Shown here one piece after another: positions 46,052-57,227 of a stretch of 64,000 nucleotides of DNA. The position numbers were made by a program, and so were the translations under genes. Under the pieces are notes generated by a model. It was not told the origin of the DNA, made no database searches, and saw only the letters and a program-made list of their open reading frames with translations. Position 1 is the first letter of the stretch; the number at the start of each line of letters is the position of its first letter. This DNA comes from Bactrocera neohumeralis (Eukaryota; Arthropoda; Insecta; Diptera; Tephritidae): the NCBI RefSeq assembly GCF_024586455.1, contig NC_065922.1, positions 25,044,089-25,108,088 of the forward strand, given 5' to 3'.

Positions 46052-46640
46052 AAAGAAGGGCTAAGTTCGTGTGCAACCGAATATTTTATACGCATGCAAC
46101 TTACAAGAATCAAAACCAGGAAAATACTTTAGGGTGTAAGACGTCAACCAGAGAATCGAAATCCAAGCATACTATATATATGTAACTTATACATTGACCG
46201 AGAATTCGGCATTTTGTTTGTTTGATTTGTTAGATAATCGAAAATCATTATACATAGTATATGGGAGTTGGAGTAGTATCGACCCTATTTTATATATTTT
46301 GTTTTATAGGGGCATACTAGGGAAACCGTAATGAAAAAAGTCAGCCTGATTTAAAATCATTTTTGACATACAGATATACCATTGACAGAGAAGGATTATC
46401 TCTGAAATTCAATTATATATCTCACACATTGAATGATATTTTCGATCAAAAGTCAACGATAGATACTGGGATCCAAATATAGACAGACAGACAGTCACCC
46501 GAATTTCAATTTTTCTCCTCATCCTGTTCAGTTATATATATTATATATAACCCTATATTTATCTCGATTAGTCGTAGGTGATACATGCAACCATTAGGTG
46601 AATATATTATACTCTATACCAAAAGGTTGCCAGAGTATAA
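46052..46640 (+). repeat. Repeat family C, most complete copy
   Basis: The segment starts GGGCTAAGTTCGTGTGCAAC, then CGAATATTTTATACGCATGC, and ends CTATACCAAAAGGTTGCCAG followed by AGTATAAAAATATG. The start and end words TTTTATACKCWTGCAAC and GTTGCCAGAGTATAAAA are roughly inverted to each other. It includes GGGTGTAAGACGTCAACCAG, GAATCGAAATCCAAGCATAC and GACAGACAGACAGTCACCCG. There is no coding capacity. Partial copies lie at 24.95-25.05/23.47-23.54 kb and 55.99-56.11 kb. Confidence 0.7.
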
Positions 46641-46869
46641 AAATATGTAATATATATATTAAAATGAATTCTTAAGAATTCTTAAGTATTCCAGTTGAAG
46701 ATTAGAATGTTCCGATCTTGAAATATACCCCAATTTGGTCAATAACATGTGTAAGCTGCTGGTCACTTCAGCATGATTGCTTTTTTAAAACAGTCCATTT
46801 GTTGACATTACAGTTCAATTTAAATGGTAGCTGTATGCTATTGCGTTCCATTCTAAAAAATATATTCTG

Positions 46870-47215
46870 AGATTATAGTGATGCCTTGAATAATAATCAA
46901 TGTCAAAACTTGTCAGATAAAAAGGATTCCTTTTCAAGGACTTGGCTTGCATCGGTCAGTATGTGTGACAGCTATATGCTATAGTTATAGTTCTCGGTTC
47001 TAATAGAAGAGCAGCTTCGTAGACAGGAAAGAATATGTCCAAAATTTCAGGTTGACATCTCAAATACTGAGTAATGCATACTATATATATATATATATAC
47101 AGACAGTTAGACAAGGCTAAAACGACTCAGCTTGTCATACAGATCACTTATATATAAATTTCATTGAATCTCCGATGTTTCTTTCAGGGTATTACAAACT
47201 TTGCGGCAAACATAA
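46870..47215 (-). repeat. Repeat family B, inverted partial copy
   Basis: Read on the minus strand the order is GTTTGCCGCAAAGTTTGTAA, TACCCTGAAAGAAACATCGG, GATCTGTATGACAAGCTGAG, TCGTTTTAGCCTTGTCTAAC, then the body with TATAGCATATAGCTGTCACA. This is the first half of family B. (AT)n at about 47083-47100 lies inside it. Confidence 0.65.
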
Positions 47216-47219
47216 TATA

Positions 47220-47735
47220 CACTGTTCCTTGCCTATTTTAGAATACAGTTTTTGACCAAAAACACGATTCTCATTTACATTCGGAGTAAAATAGCATACC
47301 GAATGACACTGTATTTTACTTTACTCTAGTTGACCTATTGCGAACATATGTTTTTGAATATTTACCAAAAGTTGTGTTCATAAAATATATTATATGACTA
47401 CATAATTACAAAATTGCATTATTCTAATATATTATGAATACAGAATAATCAACATTTGTGAGGAACATATTCTCTAGAGAGTAAGAAATGAATATTCTGA
47501 CAGTTGTATTATTATATATATAAATTTAAAAACACAAAACCTATAAAATTTGGCAGCCTAGTTCCAAATAGGAGAAGTATAGGGAAGAGCCCTATGAAAG
47601 AAACAAGTCTTCTTCTTCTTCATATTGGTATAAAATTTTTGCAAAACTTTCCATTTTCTTCAAAAAACCTATAAAAAATCTGCAGTCTTCATTCCAGACA
47701 TCATTACCAGAATTGATTTTGATTTGTTTATCATT
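47220..47735. other. AT-rich non-coding stretch
   Basis: CTTCTTCTTCTTCATATTGG near 47610 is a short triplet run. No element was identified. Confidence 0.5.
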
Positions 47736-47737
47736 TC

Positions 47738-48060
47738 ATAACGAACAGACCGACTCCGGAACATCTTTTGCAAATTGTTCAAATTTATTACCAAAACCAT
47801 TCCCGATTTGTTAATTTATTGAACGAAAATTTTGGTGAAAGCATTGTCTCTAATCTGGGTCTAATATCGCATGATTTAACACCACTAGACTATTTTTGAT
47901 GATGTTATGTGAAGTTGCTAAATAAGCCTGAGAAGATTGACACTTTGGAAGAGAATATTCGATGCGGTATTGCTGACATATATCTGAAATTGTTGCAAAA
48001 GGTTCAAAAATCACTCTGACTGGTATTTATTCGGAACCAGTCGAGGCGGTCTTTGGCTGT
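47738..48060 (+). pseudogene. Tc1/mariner-type transposase C-terminal fragment, FWLNGYVN family
   Basis: The translation NLLNENFGESIVSNLGLISH, then DLTPLDYF, two substitutions, then CYVKLLNKPEKIDTLEENIR and CGIADIYLKLLQKVQKSL matches the third catalytic block and C-terminus of the same transposase family as the copies at 18.0 and 54.9 kb (DLTPLDYFLWGYVK in relatives). LWG is replaced by a stop and other residues. Upstream catalytic blocks are missing. Confidence 0.7.
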
Positions 48061-48104
48061 TTTAAATTGTTCATGGGTTAGTTTCAAAATCAAATTTTTA
48101 TTGA

Positions 48105-48665
48105 TTTATTAAATTCCATTGAATTTGTTCTGGTTGATCCGAATAATAGTTTCGGAGATACAGCCTGGAGAACTTGTGCGCTCCAGGCTAGCTAGGTACT
48201 TAGCCTTTTTTAAATGCGAAACATTTTCTCGAGATTCTGTTTTTTTGGTTGGTAAGATTTCTCGAGAACTACTCTACCGATCTTCATAAAATTTTACACA
48301 GGTCTTTGAGATACATTTCTTAAACACTTGGATGAATAATTTGAAAAGAAAACGTTGCGAAGTTTTCATTTTTTGTAGAAACATCTGCCAAAAATCCAAT
48401 TTTCAATTTTTTTCCTTTATCCAAACTCTCACTTAAGGTTTAACTTTTAGATTATCCTGTAAGGAGTTATCCAGCCAACGCGGGCGCATCATTTTTCCGA
48501 GGGGTCATGGGGAAATGGCGTCGCAATGGCCGAGTTTATTTTTTTTCAAAAATTTTTTTGTTAATAGTGTATGTCTGTAATAATAAAAAATTCAGATAAA
48601 ATTTTAATCTTTTATATGAGAAAAAAATTAGAAAAAGGGCTGTTTTTCCCGAGGAACCTTTTATA
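48105..48665 (+). repeat. Repeat family A, left arm of a large inverted pair
   Basis: Ordered words are GATCCGAATAATAGTTTCGG, GGCTAGCTAGGTACTTAGCC, GGTAAGATTTCTCGAGAAC, CAGGTCTTTGAGATACATTT, TTATCCAGCCAACGCGGGCG, ATGGCGTCGCAATGGCCGAG and, at the far right, TTTATATGAGAAAAAAATTA and TTTTTCCCGAGGAACC. The same series appears inverted at 51360-51960. The family has no coding frame and its class is unknown to me. Confidence 0.8.
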
Positions 48666-48669
48666 TCAA

Positions 48670-50295
48670 ACTTGGAAAATATGTTTAACAATTCAAAAAA
48701 AAATATTTGCTTCCACAACTATTTTAAAAAAAATCTCCAATGCAAAGTTTTCATATATTTTATGCAAATTTTCTAAAATTAATATGCCTCTTCCTGTGTA
48801 GAAGCAACTTGCCAAACGCATATGCAACAGTGTGCTTAAAAATAACCAACATGCAACATGCGTTTACACACCGGCGCCACAGCAAAATGAGAGTTCGCCG
48901 GATGAAAGGTATTGGCGCCGCGCCATGCCAAAATATTTCCGAATTTATTTACATTCATTCATATGTTGCATGTGTTGCACTGATTGTGTGAATGCGCTTT
49001 GGCCCAAGCAATCCACTGCGCCTGCGCGGATTCGCGCTGTTGCACACAGCATGGAAAGTGAAAGCGTTTCGCTTGTTCGCCGCTTATGCGCGCTGATTGC
49101 ACTCCAATTTTGCATATGGACTTTTCCGCAGCGCGGAGATAATAAAAAGGCGCGCACACCAACTTACCCACATACATATGTATGTAAATGCAAGCATATG
49201 TTTGGGCACCAAAAAAAAAAAATAGCAAGTTGTAAGCGCAATAACATGCTTGCAACTGTGGCAGTTAAACACCAGCGCGCTTAATTGATTTCTTTCTTTC
49301 ATTCCGGTCGGAGTTTTCGTGCTTTTAAATGTAGTTGTTGTTATTTTTGTTTCAACACTATTTTTATAACTCTTTCGCTTTGCTTTTCTTTTTGCTGTTT
49401 GTAAGTGTAAAGCAGCAATTCGCTTTAATTGCCGTCGAACTGCGCGGCTAAGCTCCGCTTGCATTGTGGCAGGTTAATTGGTGTGGCAGCATTTCGCGTC
49501 GACTGGGTAACGCAATACGCTAACGAGCGCGCACCAAAACGCCTGCCAAATACATACATACGCCAAGCTCAATTTATGTGCGCACATATGCAAACATATT
49601 TACATATAAACACACATGTAAATATGTATGTGAGTGCAATTAGATTTGCAAGCGCTTTCAGTTTCAGGATGTGAGCGCATTTGTTGGCCGTAAATCGTTG
49701 CGGACTTTGCACCGCGCCGCACCGCGCACCCGATTTATCTCATTGTCGCTGCTGGTCATTTGCTCGCCTGGCAGCTGGCATTTTCGCTTAATGTGTTTAT
49801 CGACATGTCAGTCAATTTTGCCGGTGATTATCGCATTGATTTGCCGCAGCGCGCTAAGAAAAATGCAAAAGTTTTACGTTTCACTCAAGCGGACGGCCGG
49901 CATTCGCTATTTAGTGTTGGCTCGTGATTGCAAAAACAACAAACTTAATGAAAATAAAAGAAATATAAAATGAAAGAGTTTTGAGGCAAGAAAGCAAATA
50001 AAGTTTATGCAAAATGCAGCAATTTTTGGGTCATTAAGATATTTCAATGTGGTAGCCTCGCAGCTGTCTCATTACACCACAATTTAACGCCAATAATGTG
50101 CGCATTTTGTTGGCTTACAAAAGTTTGTGCAAATTTATGCATTTCCCAGCTGTTTTGTGTACAAATACAAATTTTTGCAAGAGATTTGCATTTGCGATTT
50201 GAGCTCGTTTCAAGTTTATTACGAATTTTATGGTTTATAGAACGTGATTCGAGAAAGAAAGACAAAGACTGCAGAAGTCAAATTTATTCGAAATA
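48670..50295. other. GC-richer non-coding block between the inverted family A copies
   Basis: From about 48790 to 49930 the sequence is richer in GC and CpG (for example GGCGCCGCGCC at 48913 and GCACCGCGCCGCACCGCGC near 49709). Overlapping frames up to 150 codons occur on both strands (48832-49284 plus, 49084-49464 minus) but show no conserved motifs, and the two strands are equally open, which argues against a real exon. ACATACATATGTATGTAAAT near 49170 and 49553 are simple repeats. Confidence 0.45.
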
Positions 50296-50299
50296 ATTT

Positions 50300-50520
50300 G
50301 GTGGGGTATAAGTTCCCTCAGTTTTTGAGATATCAATCGAGATTGCATACATTCTTTGCCCTCCTAGAAGCTTTTCATTTATCAGAATCGCTGGTATCGA
50401 ATCAGTATTATTTGTTTTATTTGACAGGATATCTGCATGAAATTCGGCATAAATTGTTCCAAGGCAAGGTTGAAATCTCCGTACTTATATTGTGACAAAA
50501 AAGCACCCGAATTGTATATA
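50300..50520 (+). repeat. Repeat family B, partial copy
   Basis: CCCTCAGTTTTTGAGATATC, GAAGCTTTTCATTTATCAGA, GGATATCTGCATGAAATTCG and GGCATAAATTGTTCCAAGGC follow the second half of the family B leader and first internal unit (compare 57393-57530). Confidence 0.65.
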
Positions 50521-50599
50521 AATTCCCCGGGTAAATGTTGTTTCAAAAAAAGTATTTTGCTAAGTTGGTAGAACTGTCCTTAATTACTATGCCAAATAT

Positions 50600-50865
50600 C
50601 TGTCAACTACAAAAAGACAAGCTTACCAGTTCAAAAGCCTTCAAAGACGGTCGAGAGATCGTTGAAGACATGCCTCGTTCTGGACAACCTTCGACATTTT
50701 CAACTGATGAAAATATTAAAAAATTGAAGAATATGGTGCTTGAAAATCGTCAGGCAACTATTAGAGAGACAGGAAGAGAGCTCGACATCACACAACAATT
50801 CCAACCAATTCGCCGGGTTCGTAGAAAGTATGTCATCCCAAATGCTTCAACCATTGTATGGTGAT
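50600..50865 (+). pseudogene. Mariner transposase N-terminal fragment
   Basis: In the 109-codon frame 50535-50864 the part from residue 35 reads KAFKDGREIVEDMPRSGQPS, then TDENIKKLKNMVLENRQATI and RETGRELDIT, matching the mariner DNA-binding region (rFk.GRe.veDdpRsGrPstS.tdeNi.kvk.lv..nRr.tirela.eLnis). The first 34 residues and the tail after QQFQ are not recognisable. The catalytic domain is missing downstream. Confidence 0.75.
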
Positions 50866-50869
50866 AACT

Positions 50870-51355
50870 TGACAGTGGAGGAGAAAGTGTCAGCTACTAC
50901 GTCTTGAAAGACGCTACAGTTGTCTGGCAGTTTGAAATAAGAGTGGATAAAGCGCTCTCAACAGAAGACTCCCACCTTTTTTTGAACTTCGCTCCACCCA
51001 TGAAAAAGCTCATTGCGCCTCTTTCCCAGCGATCCTGCCACAAATACATAAATATCACTCGAAGGTATAAGCGCTAAGAAAATACTACTAGAAATATGCT
51101 CCGCGATGCAGTGATTCAGTCAAAGTGAGAAAGGATTTTGGATTGTCGCTTTCTCGAATCCTTAATGTATCCAGTTTCTACAAGTCTGATAGCAAGTACT
51201 TGCCGGCTATTTTCACCACAGCTAAATGCAGAATGGTATTAAGTGCCATCGTTGCAGTAGTGGGCCAACACCGATACCAACAAAAGTCGCTCGTATTGGT
51301 CGTGTTTTTCCGAGCGCCCTCCACCAGACAAATCCACCTTAGAACAGTATTGTCT
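50870..51355. other. Non-coding stretch
   Basis: No continuation of the mariner reading frame and no other element was recognised. Confidence 0.45.
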
Positions 51356-51359
51356 TAAT

Positions 51360-51962
51360 GTCTTAATTACATCGGTTTCCTCGGGCAAAAAATAGGCTTT
51401 TTTCAAAAATGTTTTTCTCATATAAAAAATTAAATATTTTATTCGAATTTTTTTATTGTTGCCAACGAAAAAATTCTGAAATTTTTGGCAAAAAATATTT
51501 TAAACTCGACCATAGCGGCATTTTCGGTGACCCCTCGTAAAAAGATGAGCTCGCGTTGGCAAGATAACTCTTTACAGGGTCTTCTAAAGTGAAAAAACCC
51601 TTAACTTAAAACTTGGACATAAGAAAAAAGTGAAAATTGGATTTTCGGCAGATATTTTTACAAAAAAATTTAAATTTCAGTGAAATCTTCGTGACTTCCT
51701 CCAGGTTTTTAAGAATTGTATCTTAAGGACCTGTGTAAAATTTCATGAAGATCCGTTGAGTGGTTCTCAAGAAATCTTTCCAGTTTCGAGAAAAACGTGT
51801 TTAAAGACGGACAAGTTCTCAGAGCTGTATCTTCGAAACTAGTACTTGGATCACCTTGAAAATTTAGAACAGTATTCTAGAGGTCTTGTAAAATTTAAAT
51901 ATACATTAAAAAAAATAGATTTTTTGAAACCCATGTAACTCCTTAAATATCATGTAATTTAA
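51360..51962 (-). repeat. Repeat family A, right arm of a large inverted pair
   Basis: Read on the minus strand the order is GTTACATGGGTTTCAAAAAA, ACAAGACCTCTAGAATACTG, GTACTAGTTTCGAAGATACA, TTGAGAACCACTCAACGGAT, CAGGTCCTTAAGATACAATT, GTTATCTTGCCAACGCGAGC, then TATGGTCGAGTTTAAAATAT, TATATGAGAAAAACATTTTT and TTTTGCCCGAGGAAACC. This copy is more complete on its left part than the 48.1 kb arm. Confidence 0.8.
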
Positions 51963-51964
51963 AC

Positions 51965-52750
51965 ACTATTCGCAACTTTAGCTGCGGTACCTACTAACTA
52001 CACATATATTCAATACGCTCTGACAACCGTAATAGAAACACTAAAAGAAAAATCTTTTAAAGAGAACTGATTTTCTAGTAACTGAACACCAAAAAACAGA
52101 CACATACCTAAAAGATTTCAGTTAATCCTTAGAAGTTCCGAAAGCATAAACTTATTGTATTTAGAATAATTTTTCATTTAAAACAATGATTATACTTCAG
52201 GAAAAATGTTGGCTTGTGTTTCGCTCGCAGCATCTTAAGTTTATTGGGATCTATCGGCGTCTTTAAAAAATCATGTTCCATCCTTTTCTCGTCCAATTAT
52301 TACCATAAAACTCTTTCAAATATACTTTTCTATAAATGGTAAGCTTTTTTTAACATATGAAACAAGACTTCACACATTTTGTCTGCAAAAATTTGATCAA
52401 ATCAATAGTCTTAAGGCAAATTTCCCAGTTACCATACATATTGGTAAAACCAAATTCCAATTAAGAATCTATGAACATGGTCTACAATAGCAACAAAACC
52501 AGTTAAGATGAAAAATATTCTATAAATAAAAAAAGAAAATAAAAACGATTAAAAACGAAACTATAAATTAAATAAAAAACGGCAAAAAAGCAAATAAGCT
52601 CAAGAACTTTATGGACTCACTTAAATATTTACAATGAAAAAACAAAAAAAAAAAACTAAGAAAAAAGAGGCAAAGAAATACAAACAAGTTTAACCACTTT
52701 GCGCGACAACAAAAGCACCAGCTACCGGCCAATATTTTGTCCGACAGCCA
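51965..52750. other. Non-coding stretch upstream of the second promoter-like site
   Basis: The DNA is AT-rich until about 52690 and then less AT-rich (GACAACAAAAGCACCAGCTA, GACAGCCAATC). No TATA box lies at the usual distance from 52754. Confidence 0.45.
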
Positions 52751-52751
52751 A

Positions 52752-52786
52752 TCAGTCTGCCGGCAAACCATTTCGACTAAAGTTGT
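52752..52786 (+). promoter_or_regulatory. Candidate initiator plus DPE core promoter
   Basis: TCAGTC at 52752-52757 matches the fly initiator TCAKTY with start A at 52754. AGTTGT at 52781-52786 lies at +28 to +33 and matches the downstream promoter element RGWYVT at every position and at the strict spacing. No TATA box is present, as is typical of this promoter class. The leader-like sequence that follows agrees with a start here. Confidence 0.6.
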
Positions 52787-53101
52787 GAAGCGAAGCAGCT
52801 GAAGAGTTGAGCGTTGCGGCGCGAGCTTGAGTAAAATTGTGGCAACAGCGAACAGCTGACCGGAGCCAAGTCAAGTTCAGTGGAAAATAATTATAATTGG
52901 ACGCTGCTGTGTGGCAAATATTTGAAATAACAGAAATTCTTTGAATGCGACTGCAAACCAAGTGAAATAGTAAAAAATTAAAATAAATGAAAAATAAATA
53001 AAAAGTGCAATTCTTGTAACTCTGCATACGTAATCTAATAAATATGTAGGAGTGTAGCGTGAGTTAGGTTTATATAATGGATTTATGGTGAATAAACGGT
53101 G
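52754..53101 (+). other. Putative untranslated first exon (second promoter)
   Basis: The stretch starts at the initiator, is GC-richer for about 150 bases, then A-rich with multiple stops in all frames. A donor GTAAGT at 53102-53107 (context GGTG/GTAAGTTGAG) would end it. An alternative is read-through to a later donor. Like the leader at 4951 it is on the plus strand, so both could be alternative first exons of one gene with coding exons to the right of the window. A long open frame on the opposite strand (53027-52752) is a shadow. Confidence 0.45.
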
Positions 53102-53104
53102 GTA

Positions 53105-54848
53105 AGTTGAGAATAACAAGCGTCAAGCGCTGCAGCAAATTATAAAGAAAAATTTCAAATAAAAAAATAAAAATTAAAAAAAAAAAGTAGAAAAAATAAA
53201 AATAAAACTATATTAGCAACAGTGGCAATGAAGTGTCAGTCACCAGTAACAACAACACAAATTATTGCTGCCACCATTGCCGCCAATATACTTATACACA
53301 AAAGTACTGGCGTTCGCGGATGCATTACAATAGCGTGCTTTTCTTACTTCTCAGCGCACATATGCATGTGTTTTCATACATATATATAAACATATTTACA
53401 TATGTGCTTATATGAGCGAGGCATTACCTTCTTAGCTTCAACTCCGTCATTTATTGTAAAGGCAAAATCCCTGTTTGAGTCAATCGCGCTTGCTTTTTGA
53501 TCTGCGAAACTTTAAAGGTCAACCGGCTACAAAAAAATAAACAAAACTTTTTTGCATATTCATAAGTTTAAATGTTTACATACGCTAAAGTCATTATATA
53601 CTTATATTATTATACACTTATAGGCAAGGCGGTCTGACTGAAGTCGGTTACCCAAATTTTTTTTTTTAATTTGAGCCTAAATATTTGGTATAAAAAATAT
53701 ATATTTTTATAGCAAAAAAAAAATATAAAATCTATTAGCTATTGTAGTTAGAAAAGACTAAGTGTAACCAAAACGAATTTACTATGTCTTCAAATTTGAG
53801 CCCCACTTTAAAGGAACAAAATTTTTAATAATTATAACCTTATGGTTAAGAAGGGTTTGGGTGTAGTCAGAGAAATGAAAACATTATAAATTGAACATTT
53901 TTTCTTTCCTTTGACTCTCCTAATAGTTATCCTGTTTTATTATATTAAGAAATTTCAACTTGACTTGACAGAAATTTGAAAAAAGTTAATAGTTTTAAAA
54001 GTAATAGCTTCTTGTGTTGATCCAATTCCAACCGCAGCTTCTTGTGGTGATCATCACTAATCTTTGGAGAGTCATTTAAAATCTATTGGACAGAAAAAAT
54101 TAGTTTTAATAGTAGATATTTTTTTTTATCCACAAAATGGCGGCCTTAGGAAATTTTGTTTAAGATTTTCGGGAAAAACCAAAGGTTAATTGTTTATAAA
54201 ATTCTAATTAAAATCAAACACGTTTGAATAATGCACAAGTGTTCAAAACGCTGCATAAATTGCATTAGCCGAACAAATTAAATTCATCAAACCGAACGGT
54301 TTTTGAGCTACATTGGTCACAAGTTTTTAAAAACAACACATTTGAAGTTTCACACGAATGTTCCAGCGCCCCTGAGAACTCTTTGCGAATTATCGAATAA
54401 CTTGAAATGTTTTTATAGAATTTACTTCAAATCTTTAAAGAATAGTTTTAAGTAAGGTATAATAATTAATAATTTAAACAAAATGCAAAAAAAAAAATTT
54501 TTTTTTTTGAAAATTCGTCGTACCCCCAACCATTAAGCTGCCGAGCATCGTCAAATTAATTTTTCAAATATTTTTACATAGATATATTCTAATATATAAT
54601 TACTATATAATAAATTCTTGATTTTTAAGTTTTTTTCAAAAGCACTCAACCTTAGATAGGTAGTACAAAACCTTAACGTATTTTGAGAACCATAAATAAA
54701 TTCTATATTAAATTCATGAGCTTCCATAGGCTTCTCGGGTGGTTTGAGGGTTTTACAAGTCCCTACTTCGTCGGATATCACGAAACTTAGTTATTGCAGT
54801 TTATTTGCCAACTAAATTTTCAAATATGAATTATCATTAATGTTTTAT
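53105..54848. other. AT-rich non-coding stretch
   Basis: AACAACAACACAAATTATTG near 53244 and ACATATATATAAACATATTT near 53377 are simple repeats. The part 53980-54540 reads like an old dispersed repeat but has no partner in this window. Confidence 0.5.
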
Positions 54849-54851
54849 ATA

Positions 54852-55911
54852 GGGTCTTCCATTTCGTGGTTCCCTACTTTTTTTAAAGAAGAAATACAGA
54901 AACTTTAGATTTAATGGGAAATGTTTATTATCGTTCGAAAGAACATTATTTGGTTTTTATTTTTTGAAGATTATCCCTTTCTAATGTTGCCCGCGGTTGC
55001 GTCTCAGATGGTCCATACGCTGAGTGTAATTTTAGGTGAGTCGTTTGAACATTTCGTCTGGTAACTGACGAAAGGCACACGTAATGCTTTGCTCCAAGGC
55101 CAGAATCGAAGCGGGACTGTCAGCATAGACCTTAGACTTTACTTATCCCCACAGGAAAAAGTCTAACGGTGTGAAATAACACATCATTTTTTCTGAAATA
55201 CGGACCGATGATTTCGCCAGCCCACAGACCACACCTAACCGTTGTCTTTTCTGAATGAAATGGCAGCTCTTGAATCTCTTCAGGTTCCTCTTTGTCCCAA
55301 ATGCTAAATTTGGGTTGTTTACATACCCATTGAGCCAGAAATGGGCCTTATCGCTTAACAAAATTTGGCTCGAAAACGTCGGATTTTCTTGGAACTTTTC
55401 AAGAGCCCATAGAGCGAAGCTATGCCGCTTGGGAAGGTCGAGCGACTTCAGTTCTTGCACTGTATTTGGTACGCTTTCATTTTAAGGTCACAAATGCGCC
55501 AAGTCGTTCCGTACGTCAGTCCGAGTTGGTGCGAACGGCGCCGGAAGGTCTTCGTGTAAACTCTCAACTGCGGCTGCTATATTTTTTCTGCACTACGTGC
55601 TGGACATGGCCATTTCGGTTGAATATTATTTAGTAATGAATGCTGGATTTCAAGATGAGCGATGGTGTTGCAAATAGTACACGCAGTAGGCCGATTATGA
55701 CCATAATTGAGCGAAGCGCACGAATCACATTCTTACGGAACGTGAATTTTCGTAATAAAGTTGAACGATTTGTAAACGTTGTTCGCACAAAAGTCTATTC
55801 ATGATAAAATGCCAAAGAATACTGACCAGAAATATCATGACAGCTTGACATGACTCACTCGAGATCTGTCAAAAAAAGGCTATTGAAAATATCTCTATTT
55901 GGATCACCCGT
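54852..55911 (-). mobile_element. Tc1/mariner-type transposon remnant, copy 2 of the FWLNGYVN family
   Basis: The ends match those of the 17983-18841 copy: left GGGTCTTCCATTTCG, right in inverse ACGGGTGATCCAAATAGAGA, with TA at 54850-54851 and 55912-55913. On the minus strand the N-terminus reads QRLQIVQLYYENSRSVR near 55790, and a 105-codon frame (55460-55143) reads LKSLDLPKRHSFALWALEKF, QENPTFSSQILLSDKAHFWL and NGYVNN. The first catalytic Glu/Ala context SDEA is SDKA. This is followed after frame loss by GPYF-like remains and then TPLDFFLWG, the third catalytic block, joined directly because the middle is deleted. The C-terminus MFKRLT, QRMDHLRRNRGQH and IIFKK lies at 55055-54965. It retains the N-terminus that the other copy lacks. 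Confidence 0.85.
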
Positions 55912-55984
55912 TACTACATATGTATAATGATTTCCGTTTTCCTAAAACACTTTTTGTCGAATATGTCGATCAGTGTATGTACAT

Positions 55985-56112
55985 ATATGTAGTGAATTGT
56001 GTATATATATAATTGCTTGGATTGTGATCTTATGACGTTATGCACCTTAAGGAATTTCCCAGGCTTTTCTCGCAAGAGTATAGAGTTACACCCGAACTTA
56101 GCCATTCCTTAT
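55985..56112 (-). repeat. Repeat family C, head fragment
   Basis: Minus strand: AAGGAATGGCTAAGTTCGGG, TGTAACTCTATACTCTTGCG, then GTGCATAACGTCATAAGATC and ACAATCCAAGCAATTATATA. This matches the first about 130 bp of family C at 46 kb with a small internal difference. Confidence 0.7.
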
Positions 56113-56114
56113 TT

Positions 56115-56980
56115 GATTACTATTAGTACATCTTCAAAAATGATATGCAGGATTGTGTCATTTATAAAATTTCTAAAAATAGAACCACCTTAATGTGCAT
56201 AAATATATACATATGTATATGTCTATGATTTTATAGTTTACCCATGCATTCATGTCATTTTATATTTTTCCATGTAAGACATCATCATCTGCAATTCGCA
56301 GTCATGTTCGCGAGCTTATAAATCGTCAAAGCAACAAAGCCGTGCATAGCTTCAAGAAGTGCTTGAGTATTTTGGCAGCGTTGCCTGGTTGTTGTTGTGT
56401 CTGCTCATAAACACCATTTATTTGCTTTTGATTGTTGCTAATTTTTGGTGTACACGTTGGTTGTAAAGTTTTAGTTTAACAGCTTGTTCGCCGTGGGAAA
56501 TTTGCCGAAAGCAACATTAAATACTAAAACTAAATGCGCATGAGTACGCACACACATACATACATTTATGGTCTAAGTGCTTAAATGCTTGCACGCGTTG
56601 ATATGGCAAAACTGCATACGTGAGGATGAAAAGTGCACTTTTTGATGAGCTTGTTAAATATTTTTCTACTAAAATAAGCGAATATAATAATAACAAAAAA
56701 GTTGTTACATTTCGAAAATATGCGCGAACATTAAATGCAACGTGTGAGGTTAACAAATTTCACCAAAGTGCATGTAAAAATGTAAAATTTTGGGTGAAAG
56801 TTTATCTCAGCTAATTTCATTTAAAAAATACAAAATAAATTGTTGTTTTTTCTAAAAATTGAATTTTTTTTAAAGAAAATCGAAATTTTTCCAAAAAATG
56901 TATATAGTATATATTATATATATATTATATATATGTATATGTAACTAAAATTATGAATATATAAAAATACGATGAGCAGT
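56115..56980. other. Non-coding stretch
   Basis: The stretch 56280-56620 is slightly GC-richer with CACACACATACATACATT near 56549. A (TA)n-rich part lies at 56900-56945. No gene was recognised. Confidence 0.5.
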
Positions 56981-56984
56981 ACTA

Positions 56985-57227
56985 ATGTTTGAAACACTGG
57001 ATGAAGATAATCCAATTACTGTCTTTAAATGCGTTTTACTCAAAACTGTGTTTTTGACGTCGGTTGGTAAGATTTCTCGAGAACCACTCAACCGATCTTC
57101 ATGAAATTTTATGAAGGTCTTTAAGATACAATCCTTAAAGACTTGGATGAAGAAAATGTCGCAAATTTTTCACCGAAATTTTCATTTTTTTATAAAAATA
57201 TCCGCCAAAAATTAAATTTTTAGTTTT
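56985..57227 (+). repeat. Repeat family A, left half of a split copy
   Basis: Contains GGTAAGATTTCTCGAGAACC, ACTCAACCGATCTTCATGAA and CTTTAAGATACAATCCTTAA and ends at CCAAAAATTAAATTTTTAG. The family A order resumes at 57985 after an inserted family B element. Confidence 0.8.

Noticed and set aside
48832..49464. 150- and 126-codon frames in a GC-rich block as possible exons
   Set aside because: Open on both strands with unrelated, motif-free translations, which fits composition rather than coding.
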